The translations under genes were made by a program, and so were the position numbers. From Candidatus Aminicenantota bacterium (GTDB lineage Bacteria; Acidobacteriota; Aminicenantia; Aminicenantales; UBA8522), in contig JAFNEO010000038.1 in assembly GCA_017886205.1 (NCBI GenBank), positions 46,210-102,742 on the forward strand: DNA of 56,533 nt, in the 5' to 3' direction. Shown here piece after piece: positions 1 through 7,482 of the stretch; the first letter of the stretch is position 1, and the number at the start of each line of letters is the position of its first letter. The notes under the pieces were generated by a model. The model was given only the letters and a program-made list of their open reading frames with translations. It searched no databases and was not told the origin of the DNA.

Positions 1-2
1 GC

Positions 3-1067
3 GTCATCGGCAAGGTCGGTCTCGAAATCGGCGGCAAGGTCATCCGGGTCCGCCGCGAATGCCGCGATATCATCGCTTATCTCTGCGGCAAGGTCATTCA
101 TCCGGTCAGCTGCGTGCCCGGCGGCGTGTCCAAGAGCCTGGATGAGGAGCACCGGGTCAAGTTCCTGGAAACGGCCAAGTTCGCCGTCGAGTTCGCCCAG
201 TTCGCCCTCCAGATTTTCGACGACGTCGTCCTCAAGAATAAGCAATATGTGGACCTCGTCCTGAGCGACGCCTACACCATGAAAACCTATTACATGGGCC
301 TCGTAGACGATAGCAACAAGGTCAATTTCTATGACGGCACCGTGCGGATCGTCACTCCGGAAGGAAAAGAGTACGCCAAGTTCAGACCGCAAGAGTATCT
401 CGACCATATCTCCGAGCACGTAGAACCCTGGACCTACATCAAGTTTCCATTCCTCAAAAAGGTCGGCTGGAAAGGGTTCGTCGAGGGCGAAGACAGCGGT
501 ATCTACCGAGTGGCGCCCCTGGCCCGTCTGAACGCCTCCGACGGCATGGCCACGCCTCTGGCCCAGAAACATCACGACCGGATGTATGAGACCCTGGGTG
601 GAAAACCCGTTCACAACACCCTGGCTTTTCACTGGGCCCGTTTGATTGAGGCCCTCCAGGCAACGGAGGCTATGGTCCAGCTCCTCGAGGATAAGTCTAT
701 AACCGACACCAATCTCCGCAACATCCCGACCCAAACCCCGACCGAAGGCGTGGGCATCGTCGAGGCTCCGAGAGGCACCCTCATTCATCATTACAAGACG
801 GACAACAAGGGAATGGTCCTGGAGGCCAACCTCATCGTCGCCACGGTGAATAATTCAGCCGCCATCAACATGTCCATCGAGAAGGCGGCCAAAGCCTTCA
901 TCAAAGACGGCCAGGTCTCCGAAGGCCTGTTGAACATGGCCGAAATGGCCTTCCGGCCGTATGATCCATGCCACGCCTGCGGCACCCACGCGTTCCCGGG
1001 CGAGATGCCCCTGATCATCAATATCTATGACCCAAAAGGTAAGCTCGTCCGGCAGCTCAAGAGATGA
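3..1067 (+). CDS. [NiFe]-hydrogenase large (catalytic) subunit, group 3 (MvhA/HoxH-like), 5' truncated by window edge
   Basis: Catalytic subunit that would hold the Ni-Fe(CN)2CO centre of a cytoplasmic group 3 hydrogenase. The frame is open from base 3, so the N-terminus with the first CxxC lies outside the window. Visible are a GGKVIHPVSCVPGG segment (about bases 93-125), the EAPRGTLIHHY motif and the C-terminal DPCHACGTH motif that supplies two nickel cysteines. About 25 residues follow the motif histidine (AFPGEMPL onward), the usual peptide removed by a maturation protease; the separate protease at 11669-12148 is a candidate for this. The family and the cleavable tail are clear. The subgroup (3c Mvh-like or 3d Hox-like) is uncertain, because the partner subunits are upstream of the window. 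Confidence 0.9.
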   Translation, partial: VIGKVGLEIGGKVIRVRRECRDIIAYLCGKVIHPVSCVPGGVSKSLDEEHRVKFLETAKFAVEFAQFALQIFDDVVLKNKQYVDLVLSDAYTMKTYYMGLVDDSNKVNFYDGTVRIVTPEGKEYAKFRPQEYLDHISEHVEPWTYIKFPFLKKVGWKGFVEGEDSGIYRVAPLARLNASDGMATPLAQKHHDRMYETLGGKPVHNTLAFHWARLIEALQATEAMVQLLEDKSITDTNLRNIPTQTPTEGVGIVEAPRGTLIHHYKTDNKGMVLEANLIVATVNNSAAINMSIEKAAKAFIKDGQVSEGLLNMAEMAFRPYDPCHACGTHAFPGEMPLIINIYDPKGKLVRQLKR

Positions 1068-1103
1068 ATTTGCCGGAGGCGACCGGGATTCTGTAGAATA
1101 GCG

Positions 1104-1132
1104 GGGAACGGTTCTCGATGAAAACCGTTCCC
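1104..1132 (+). terminator. Stem-loop after hydrogenase large-subunit gene
   Basis: A perfect 10-bp stem (GGGAACGGTT at 1104-1113 with AACCGTTCCC at 1123-1132) closes a 9-base loop beginning CTCGA. No T-run follows, so it may attenuate or protect the transcript rather than end it. It resembles the terminator at 9313-9349 after the second hydrogenase large-subunit gene, including compensated base-pair changes. Confidence 0.4.
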
Positions 1133-1142
1133 ATGGACAGAT

Positions 1143-3125
1143 ATGCGTATTCCTCGACTATCCTTGCGGACAAAACTCGTCCTCAGCTTCCTCGTCGTTA
1201 TCGCTGTCGGCGGGCTGATCTCGCTTTTCTTCGGCCAAAGGCTGATCAAAAACACTCTCATCACCCAGGCCAAAGCCAAAGTCAACCATGACCTGGCCTC
1301 CGCCTGGATCGTCTTCAACGAGCGCCTCAACGACATCAGGGACCTGGTCATCTTGACAGCAGCCCGGGAGAGCCTCCAGGAGGCGATCCTCAGGAATGAG
1401 ATGGACCTTATCCAGCGGCGTCTCGACCGGGTCAGGACGATGTACGGCCTGGACGTCTTGACTCTGACGGACGCAGAAGGGCGGGTGAGTACGAGAACCC
1501 GCAGCCCGGAGACTGCGGGTGACGACCAATCCCAGGACGGGCTCATCCGCCGGGCCTTCAAACAGGGAGCCGTCGCCCATCCCCAGATCGTCTCCCGGGC
1601 CGAGTTGCTCAAAGAGGGCCGGGACTTGGCCGAACAAGCCTACCTGGAATTCATCCCTACTCCCAAGGCAGCGCCCAGTCTGGAAAACAAAGAGACGAGC
1701 GGCCTGATGCTCAAGGCCGCCGCGCCCGTCATCGATGAAAACCGGAGGGTCCTGGGCGTACTATACGGAGGCGTCCTTCTCAACCGGAACTTCGAGATCG
1801 TGGACAGGGTCAAGGAGACCGTCTTCAAGGGCGAGAAGTACAAGGGCCGGGATACCGGGACCGCAACGATCTTCCAGGGAGACCTGCGCATCTCGACCAA
1901 CGTCGCCGACGAGGAGGGTAAACGGGCCATCGGGACCCGGTTGTCGGCCGAGGTGAAGCGCGTCGTGCTCGACGAGGGCCGGGCCTGGAACGACCGGGCC
2001 TTTGTAGTCAAGGACTGGTACATCACCGCCTATGAGCCAATCCGGGACGTCGAGAACAGGATCGTCGGAATCCTCTACGTGGGCACGCTGGAGAGACCGT
2101 ACGTCGATACGGCCAACCGGGTAATGCTCACTTTCACCATATTGGCTCTGCTGAGCGTTGTCTTCCTACTAGTCATGCTGTATTTCGCCACGACGAGGAT
2201 TATCGAGCCGCTGCGGCAAATGGTCGCCGCCACACATGAGATCGCCGACGGGGACCTGGGCCACAAAGTCGAAATCCGGTCACGAGACGAGATCGGGGAA
2301 CTGGCGGCCTCTTTTAACCAGATGACCGAAAAGCTCAAAGCCGCCAATGAAGAACTCATCGAATGGGGGACAACCCTCGAAAAGAAGGTCAAGGAACGGA
2401 CCAAAGAGCTTATGGAGATGCAGAGCCATCTCATCCAGTCGGAAAAGCTGGCCTCGATCGGCAAGCTGGCCGCCGGGATCGCTCACGAGATCAACAACCC
2501 GCTCGGGGGCGTGCTGATCTACAGCCATCTCCTGCTGGAAGACGCTAAGAAAGACTCCGTCCAGTACGAAAACCTCAAGAAGATCGTCAAAGAGACGACC
2601 CGCTGCAAGGATATCGTGAAGGGGCTCCTCGAGTTCTCCCGACCTAAGGAGCCGCAGATGGCGCCGACGGATATCAACGACATCGTTAACCGGGCCCTTG
2701 CCCTCTTCGAGCGCCAGGCTCTTTTCCAGAACATCCGGGTCGATAAAGAATTCGCCGCGCTTCCCCAGATTGTGGCCGACGGCTCCCAGCTCCAGCAGGT
2801 CTTCGCCAACATCATCGTGAACGCCGCTGAAGCCATGGACGGGAACGGCACCCTGATCATCAGGACTGTCCTGGACCGCCAAGGCGGCAGCCTCAGGGTC
2901 GAGTTTACCGACACCGGTCACGGAATCAAGGAAGAAGAGATGCCGCGGCTTTTCGAGCCGTTCTTCACGACCAAGGAAGTCGGGAAAGGAACGGGGTTGG
3001 GTTTGGCTATCAGCTATGGCATCGTTCAAAAGCACCAAGGATCAATCCAGGTTCGGAGTCAGCTCGGGAAGGGTTCCACCTTCACGGTCACACTCCCGGT
3101 CCAAAAAGGTGAGTCCCATGAATGA
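1143..3125 (+). CDS. Membrane sensor histidine kinase (Cache-HAMP-HisKA-HATPase)
   Basis: Two-component sensor, 660 residues. Order: membrane segment about 8-30, extracytoplasmic Cache-type domain about 31-325, second membrane segment 327-349, HAMP about 350-403, a coiled coil, HisKA with the phospho-accepting histidine H448 in AAGIAHEINNPL, and a HATPase domain with DTGHGIKEEE and GKGTGLGLAIS boxes. The gene overlaps the following NtrC-type regulator by 8 bases, so the two are translationally coupled partners. It sits between two hydrogenase gene sets and probably controls them; the ligand cannot be read from sequence. The kinase at 21546-23591 is a clear paralogue with the same Cache domain (shared KGEKYKG and DLRISTNV segments) and the same 8-base overlap with its regulator. 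The start ATG at 1143 has only a weak ribosome-binding site. Confidence 0.92.
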   Translation: MRIPRLSLRTKLVLSFLVVIAVGGLISLFFGQRLIKNTLITQAKAKVNHDLASAWIVFNERLNDIRDLVILTAARESLQEAILRNEMDLIQRRLDRVRTMYGLDVLTLTDAEGRVSTRTRSPETAGDDQSQDGLIRRAFKQGAVAHPQIVSRAELLKEGRDLAEQAYLEFIPTPKAAPSLENKETSGLMLKAAAPVIDENRRVLGVLYGGVLLNRNFEIVDRVKETVFKGEKYKGRDTGTATIFQGDLRISTNVADEEGKRAIGTRLSAEVKRVVLDEGRAWNDRAFVVKDWYITAYEPIRDVENRIVGILYVGTLERPYVDTANRVMLTFTILALLSVVFLLVMLYFATTRIIEPLRQMVAATHEIADGDLGHKVEIRSRDEIGELAASFNQMTEKLKAANEELIEWGTTLEKKVKERTKELMEMQSHLIQSEKLASIGKLAAGIAHEINNPLGGVLIYSHLLLEDAKKDSVQYENLKKIVKETTRCKDIVKGLLEFSRPKEPQMAPTDINDIVNRALALFERQALFQNIRVDKEFAALPQIVADGSQLQQVFANIIVNAAEAMDGNGTLIIRTVLDRQGGSLRVEFTDTGHGIKEEEMPRLFEPFFTTKEVGKGTGLGLAISYGIVQKHQGSIQVRSQLGKGSTFTVTLPVQKGESHE

Positions 3126-4473
3126 ACCCGCCCGCATCCTGATCATAGACGACGAGGAATCGATCCGCGATTCCGTTGGTCAGGTCCTGGAGAAGGAAGG
3201 GTACGCGGTCGAGAGCGCAGTCTCGGGCCAGGAGGGACTGAGTCTTTTCGGCAAAAAAGCTTTTCAGGTCGTCTACCTGGACCTCAAGCTTCCCGGGATC
3301 AAAGGGCTGGACGTGCTCAGCCGAATAAAGGAGACGAGCCCGGAGACGCCGGTCATCATCATCACCGGCTACGCTTCGATCGAGTCCGCCGTAGAGGCCA
3401 TGAAGCGCGGCTCGTTTGACTACCTGACCAAGCCGTTCACGCCGGAGGAAGTCCGCGTCACCACCCGGAAGGCGCTGGAAAGCCGCCGATTTTTCCTCGA
3501 AAACACATCCCTCCGCGGCGAGCTGGAAGCCAAGGCCGAGTTCGATCTGGTGGTGGGAAGAAACCGGGCGATGGGGGAGGTTCTGGACATCGTTCGCCGG
3601 GTCAGCCCGGCGGAGAGCACCGTCCTGATCAGCGGGGAAAGCGGCACGGGGAAGGAGCTCATCGCCCGGGAGATCCACCGCCACAGCCTGCGGCTGCACG
3701 CACCCTTTGTCGTCGTCGATTGCGGCGCCCTGGTCGAGACTCTCTTCGAAAGCGAGCTCTTCGGCCACGTCAAGGGGTCCTTCACCGGCGCTCACGAAAC
3801 CAAGCACGGACGGTTTGAAGTCGCGGACGGCGGGACCATCTTCTTTGATGAGATCGGCAGCATCGGCCTGAATATCCAGGCGAAGCTTCTCCGAGTCATC
3901 CAGGAGCGGGAGGTCAACCGTATCGGGAGCTCCAAGCCCATCAAGGTCGACGTCCGAATCCTGGCCGCTACCAATGAGAACCTGGCGGATGGAGTCAGGA
4001 AAGGCAAGTTCCGGGAAGACCTATTCTATAGGTTAAGCGTGGTCCCGATCCAGCTGCCCCCTCTTCGCGAGAGAAAGGAAGATATCCCCCTGCTCGTCGC
4101 TCACTTTCTCCAGAAATACAACAAGAAGGCCAAAAAGAACATCTCCTCCGTCTCGCCTCGGGCGCTCAGGGCCCTGAAGGAATACGACTGGCCTGGGAAC
4201 ATCAGGGAGCTCGAAAACACAATTGAAAGGGCGGTGGTCCTCTCACAAGGCGATGGCATCAAACTGGAGGACCTGATGTACCACGGGATCAGCGCCGGCT
4301 CGACAGCCCTGGGCCTGCCCGGTGGGAGGCTCAAGACCCTGGAAGATATGGAGAAGGAACATATCAAGGCCGTCCTCCGGGCGCAGTATGGCAACAAGAC
4401 GCGGACGGCCGACATCTTGGGCATCGACCGCAAGACGCTCTGGGCCAAGATCAAGAAATTCAAGCTTCAGTAG
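3118..4473 (+). CDS. NtrC-family sigma-54-dependent response regulator
   Basis: Activator of sigma-54 promoters, 452 residues. Receiver domain 1-120 with D11/D12 and phospho-acceptor D55 (VVYLDLKLPG). AAA+ domain with Walker A GESGTGKE at 173-180 and the sigma-54-contact loop as GSFTGA at 220-225, a Ser-for-Ala variant of the usual GAFTGA. The C-terminus is a Fis-type helix-turn-helix (TRTADILGIDRKTLWAKIKK). ATG 3118 was chosen over the longer frame because it follows AAGGTGAG and the receiver starts right after it. The cognate kinase is the overlapping upstream gene. Two -24/-12 promoters downstream (4631 and 9611), each with a shared upstream element, are its likely targets; this is inferred from proximity. 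Confidence 0.95.
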   Translation: MNEPARILIIDDEESIRDSVGQVLEKEGYAVESAVSGQEGLSLFGKKAFQVVYLDLKLPGIKGLDVLSRIKETSPETPVIIITGYASIESAVEAMKRGSFDYLTKPFTPEEVRVTTRKALESRRFFLENTSLRGELEAKAEFDLVVGRNRAMGEVLDIVRRVSPAESTVLISGESGTGKELIAREIHRHSLRLHAPFVVVDCGALVETLFESELFGHVKGSFTGAHETKHGRFEVADGGTIFFDEIGSIGLNIQAKLLRVIQEREVNRIGSSKPIKVDVRILAATNENLADGVRKGKFREDLFYRLSVVPIQLPPLRERKEDIPLLVAHFLQKYNKKAKKNISSVSPRALRALKEYDWPGNIRELENTIERAVVLSQGDGIKLEDLMYHGISAGSTALGLPGGRLKTLEDMEKEHIKAVLRAQYGNKTRTADILGIDRKTLWAKIKKFKLQ

Positions 4474-4474
4474 G

Positions 4475-4491
4475 GGGGACGTCCCCTTTTT
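4475..4491 (+). terminator. Possible short intrinsic terminator after the NtrC-type gene
   Basis: The palindrome GGGGACGTCCCC directly follows the stop codon and is followed by five T residues. It can fold as a 4-bp GC stem with a tight ACGT loop. Position and T-run suit a terminator, but the stem is short. Confidence 0.4.
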
Positions 4492-4500
4492 CCCTGGAAC

Positions 4501-4543
4501 TGGGGAAAAATGCCCCGCCTTTCTCCATTTCGGACCGGGGCAA
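4501..4543 (+). promoter_or_regulatory. Putative enhancer (upstream activating sequence) for the group 3b hydrogenase operon
   Basis: TGGGGAAAAATGCCCC (4501-4516) is followed by CGGGGCAA (4536-4543), giving a TGCCCC...GGGGCA dyad. The same 16 bases and the same second half recur at 9485-9535. Here the core begins 130 bp upstream of the -24 box at 4631, the normal range for enhancer sites of NtrC-type activators. Binding by the product of 3118-4473 is inference. The rest of the 300-base gap between genes holds a TATAAT at 4594-4599 without a suitable -35. Confidence 0.6.
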
Positions 4544-4630
4544 AAAGAGGACGGGTCCCCGGTTGACTATTAATATGAATAAAATCAACGGGTTATAATA
4601 CAGCCCCGAGCCCATCTTCCCCTCCGTTTT

Positions 4631-4646
4631 CGGCACGGAAATTGCA
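4631..4646 (+). promoter_or_regulatory. Sigma-54 (-24/-12) promoter of the hydrogenase operon
   Basis: CGGCACGGAAATTGCA matches the sigma-54 consensus TGGCAC-N5-TTGCA at all but the first base, with exact spacing between the invariant GG (4632-4633) and GC (4644-4645). Predicted transcript start is near 4657, leaving a leader of about 117 bases before the beta-subunit gene at 4774. Confidence 0.8.
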
Positions 4647-4773
4647 TTTATTGCAGCCCGATGGTGTTTTGGTCTATACTTTTCGGTTTCGATAAACCCG
4701 AACGGGCTCCTCTCTCCTTCCAGGTTTCCGGCCAGGAGAAAAACCCGTCGAGCCCGGACAAAGGACAGGTGAA

Positions 4774-5832
4774 ATGAGGATACTCAAACTTCAGAAGAAA
4801 GACCTTTTCCCATTGCTCAAGGTCATTTCGAGGGAGGCGGAACTGTGGGCTCCGACGGCCAAAGGAGACAAGTTCGCCTATGGTCGTGTCCTGGATTTCT
4901 CCCGGATCGCCATGGATGCGGTCCGGACGATCATCCCGCCGAAGAAGATCATGGTGCCTTCCTTATTCAACATGTTCAACTTCACCGAGAAGGGATACCA
5001 GGAGGACCTCTCCCACGTTACCGATCGCATCCTCTTCGGGATCCATCCCTGCGACATTCACGGCCTGCTCATACTGGACAAGTTGTTCTCCCAGGCCTAT
5101 CTCGACCCCTACTATCTTGAGCCCCGGAAGAAGACCTTGATCCTCGGTCTCTCCTGTCTGCCGGACGCCTACTGTTTCTGCAAATCGACCCACACCGACA
5201 TCATCGAAGAAGGCTACGACCTGTTTTTCACAGATCTGGAGAGCTACTTCCTGGTCTGGATCGGCTCGAGCCGCGGCGACGACCTCATCCGCCTGGCTCC
5301 CGATTTCTTCGACGACAAGCTGACCGAGAAGGACATTCAGACCTATACGAAGTGGCAGGAAAAGAGGGACAACGCCTTCAAGACCACGGTTAATTTCACC
5401 CGCATGCCCGACCTTATGGAGCTCAACTACAAGGCTCCTTTCTGGGAGGAGGTGGGCGCGGCCTGCTTAGCCTGCGGCTCCTGCTCGATGGTCTGCCCGA
5501 CCTGCAACTGCTACAACGTCGTCGATAAGCTGTTTCTGGGCAACAAGCCGGGCAAGCGCCTCCGCCACTGGGATTCCTGCACGCTGCCTGAATATTCCGA
5601 AGTGGCCGGCGGCGAGAACTTCCGGGAGCATAAATCCCAGCGCCTCAAGCTCTGGTATACTCATAAGCTCCAGGCCTACGTCTCCAAGTACGGGAAGCCG
5701 AGCTGTGTCGGCTGCGGCCGCTGCCTGGTGACCTGTCCGGTCCAAATCCACGTCAAGTCCGTAGCCGACGCCCTGGAAGGCCATCCCGTCGAAGCGTTCT
5801 GGAAAAAATTCGCACAAGAGGTGTCCAAATGA
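4774..5832 (+). CDS. hydB: Group 3b [NiFe]-hydrogenase (sulfhydrogenase) beta subunit, iron-sulfur protein
   Basis: Electron-transfer subunit of a cytoplasmic NAD(P)-linked hydrogenase of the Pyrococcus sulfhydrogenase type, 352 residues. Two ferredoxin-like [4Fe-4S] motifs lie near the C-terminus: CLACGSCSMVCPTC from about C231 and CVGCGRCLVTCP from about C311. The N-terminal two thirds carries the GIHPCDIHGLLILD segment typical of the HydB/AsrA family. ATG 4774 follows AGGACAGGTGA. It is first in a beta-gamma-delta-alpha operon and overlaps the gamma gene by 4 bases. AsrA of sulfite reductase is a close relative, but the hydrogenase subunits that follow settle the assignment. Transcription is expected from the sigma-54 promoter at 4631. 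Confidence 0.92.
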   Translation: MRILKLQKKDLFPLLKVISREAELWAPTAKGDKFAYGRVLDFSRIAMDAVRTIIPPKKIMVPSLFNMFNFTEKGYQEDLSHVTDRILFGIHPCDIHGLLILDKLFSQAYLDPYYLEPRKKTLILGLSCLPDAYCFCKSTHTDIIEEGYDLFFTDLESYFLVWIGSSRGDDLIRLAPDFFDDKLTEKDIQTYTKWQEKRDNAFKTTVNFTRMPDLMELNYKAPFWEEVGAACLACGSCSMVCPTCNCYNVVDKLFLGNKPGKRLRHWDSCTLPEYSEVAGGENFREHKSQRLKLWYTHKLQAYVSKYGKPSCVGCGRCLVTCPVQIHVKSVADALEGHPVEAFWKKFAQEVSK

Positions 5833-6689
5833 ACGGCGAACACAAGTGTCTAGCGGAGACTAATCCCTTCACTCCCCATCCGGCCAGAATCGTTCGCTCC
5901 TACCATCTCACCAAAGACGTCAAGTTTTTCCAGGTCCGGTTCGTCGACATGGAGGAAGCCCTCCGTTTCGACTATAAGCCGGGGCAGTTCGCCATGCTCT
6001 CGATCCTCGGCGCCGGGGAGGCCCCCTTCTGCATCTCCTCGACTCCGTCGCGGCCGGGACTGCTCGAATTCTGCATCCGGAAGATGGGGACGGTGACCAG
6101 CGCCCTTTTCGAGTTGAAGGAAAATTCGTTCATCGGCCTGCGCGGGCCCTACGGAAACGGCTTCCCGGTCGAGGAGATGAGGGATAAGGACATCCTCATC
6201 ATCGAGGGCGGGATGGGCGTCGCTCCCCTTCGCTCGGTGCTCCTTTATTCTCTCGACAACCGCGACCAGTTCGGACGGGTGGCCGTTCTCTACGGCTCCA
6301 AACGGCCGTCCGAGATGATCTTCAGCGAGGAATATTTCGCCCTTAAAGGTCGCAACGACCTGGAATGCCATCTGGCCGTCGATGCCGACGACACGGGCAA
6401 GTGGACGGAGAACATCGGCGTCGTGACCACCCTCTTCCGCCATCTTAAAAAAGTCGACCCCGAAAATACCTTTGCCCTCGTCTGCGGCCCCCCCGTGATG
6501 TACAAGTTCGTCATCAAAGAGCTGATCAAGCTCAACATTCCCAAAGACCAGATCCTGATGACTCTGGAGCGCCGGATGAAGTGCGGTGTCGGGAAATGCG
6601 GCCACTGCGCCATCGACTACATCTACACCTGCCTCGATGGACCGGTGTTCAACTACTGGGATGTCCTCCACATGAGGGAGCTCATCTAA
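5829..6689 (+). CDS. hydG: Group 3b hydrogenase gamma subunit, FAD/NAD(P)-binding diaphorase
   Basis: Flavoprotein subunit that passes electrons between NAD(P)H and the hydrogenase iron-sulfur chain, 286 residues. An N-terminal FAD barrel (KPGQFAMLSI, then CISSTPS) is followed by an NAD(P)-binding fold (IEGGMGVAPLRSVL) and a C-terminal [2Fe-2S] site with the pattern C-x4-C-x2-C-x10-C (MKCGVGKCGHCAI, then TCLDGPVF), as in HydG, AsrB and dihydroorotate dehydrogenase electron-transfer proteins. Its ATG overlaps the beta-gene stop (ATGA). The delta and alpha subunits follow directly. Whether NADP or NAD is preferred cannot be told by eye. Confidence 0.92.
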   Translation: MNGEHKCLAETNPFTPHPARIVRSYHLTKDVKFFQVRFVDMEEALRFDYKPGQFAMLSILGAGEAPFCISSTPSRPGLLEFCIRKMGTVTSALFELKENSFIGLRGPYGNGFPVEEMRDKDILIIEGGMGVAPLRSVLLYSLDNRDQFGRVAVLYGSKRPSEMIFSEEYFALKGRNDLECHLAVDADDTGKWTENIGVVTTLFRHLKKVDPENTFALVCGPPVMYKFVIKELIKLNIPKDQILMTLERRMKCGVGKCGHCAIDYIYTCLDGPVFNYWDVLHMRELI

Positions 6690-6699
6690 GGAGCGGACC

Positions 6700-7482
6700 A
6701 TGCCAAAAGACAAGCTGAAAATCGGAATCTACGAACTGACCGGCTGCGCCGGAGACGCCCTCCTCATCGTCGACTGCGAGGAGGAGCTCGTCAACATCTT
6801 CACGGCGGCCAGTATCGAGGCCTTCCTGATGGCCAAGAGTGACAACCGTCACGGCGAGCTGGACGTGGCCCTCGTCGAAGGATCGGTCAGCACGGAAAAG
6901 GAGAAGGAGGAACTCCTCGACATCCGGAAGCGGGCCAGGGTCGTTGTCGCTATCGGCGGCTGCGCCTGCGTCGGCGGCCCCCAGGCGGCTTTCCTGGACA
7001 AGAAAGAATGGGAGAAGAACCTCAAGAAGGTGTACGGCAATATCGAGTTTTCCCACTCCCGGCCCCTCCAGAGCAAGCCTATCGATGCCTACATCAAGGT
7101 CGACTGCTATCTCCCGGGCTGCCCGATCGGAAAGGCGCAATTCCTGTCCACATTCGCACGCATGGTGAACGGCAACCCCCCCGAGCTCTTCCGGTTCCCG
7201 GTCTGTGTCGAGTGCAAATGGCATGAAAACGACTGCCTCCTCAACAAGGATATCCTTTGCCTGGGCCCCTTGACGCTCGCCGGCTGCGGCTCCGTCTGCC
7301 CCAACTTCAACGTCCCCTGTTTCGGCTGCTGGGGACCGACCGAAGAAGCCAACCGAACCTCCGAATACTATCTCCTGCGGGAAAAGGGCTTCGACACCGA
7401 GGTCATCAAGAACAGGATGGCCAACTATTCGGGGACACGCATCACCGAATTCTTCGAACAATTCAGAAAGGAGAAAAGATGA
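6700..7482 (+). CDS. hydD: Group 3b [NiFe]-hydrogenase delta (small) subunit
   Basis: Small subunit carrying the iron-sulfur cluster next to the Ni-Fe site, 260 residues. Proximal-cluster cysteines appear as LTGCAGD near residue 16, GCACVGG near 90 and LPGCPIG near 145. A cysteine-rich C-terminus (VCVECKWHENDC through PCFGCWGP) suits further cubane clusters. There is no twin-arginine signal, consistent with a cytoplasmic enzyme. The ATG is 10 bases after the gamma stop behind GGAGCGG, and the last codons overlap the alpha start (ATGA). The 3b assignment rests on the whole operon order. Confidence 0.92.
   Translation: MPKDKLKIGIYELTGCAGDALLIVDCEEELVNIFTAASIEAFLMAKSDNRHGELDVALVEGSVSTEKEKEELLDIRKRARVVVAIGGCACVGGPQAAFLDKKEWEKNLKKVYGNIEFSHSRPLQSKPIDAYIKVDCYLPGCPIGKAQFLSTFARMVNGNPPELFRFPVCVECKWHENDCLLNKDILCLGPLTLAGCGSVCPNFNVPCFGCWGPTEEANRTSEYYLLREKGFDTEVIKNRMANYSGTRITEFFEQFRKEKR

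Noticed and set aside
4774..6689. Anaerobic sulfite reductase AsrA/AsrB
   Set aside because: The two proteins are related to AsrA and AsrB, but the following genes are hydrogenase small and large subunits and no siroheme-type AsrC is present.
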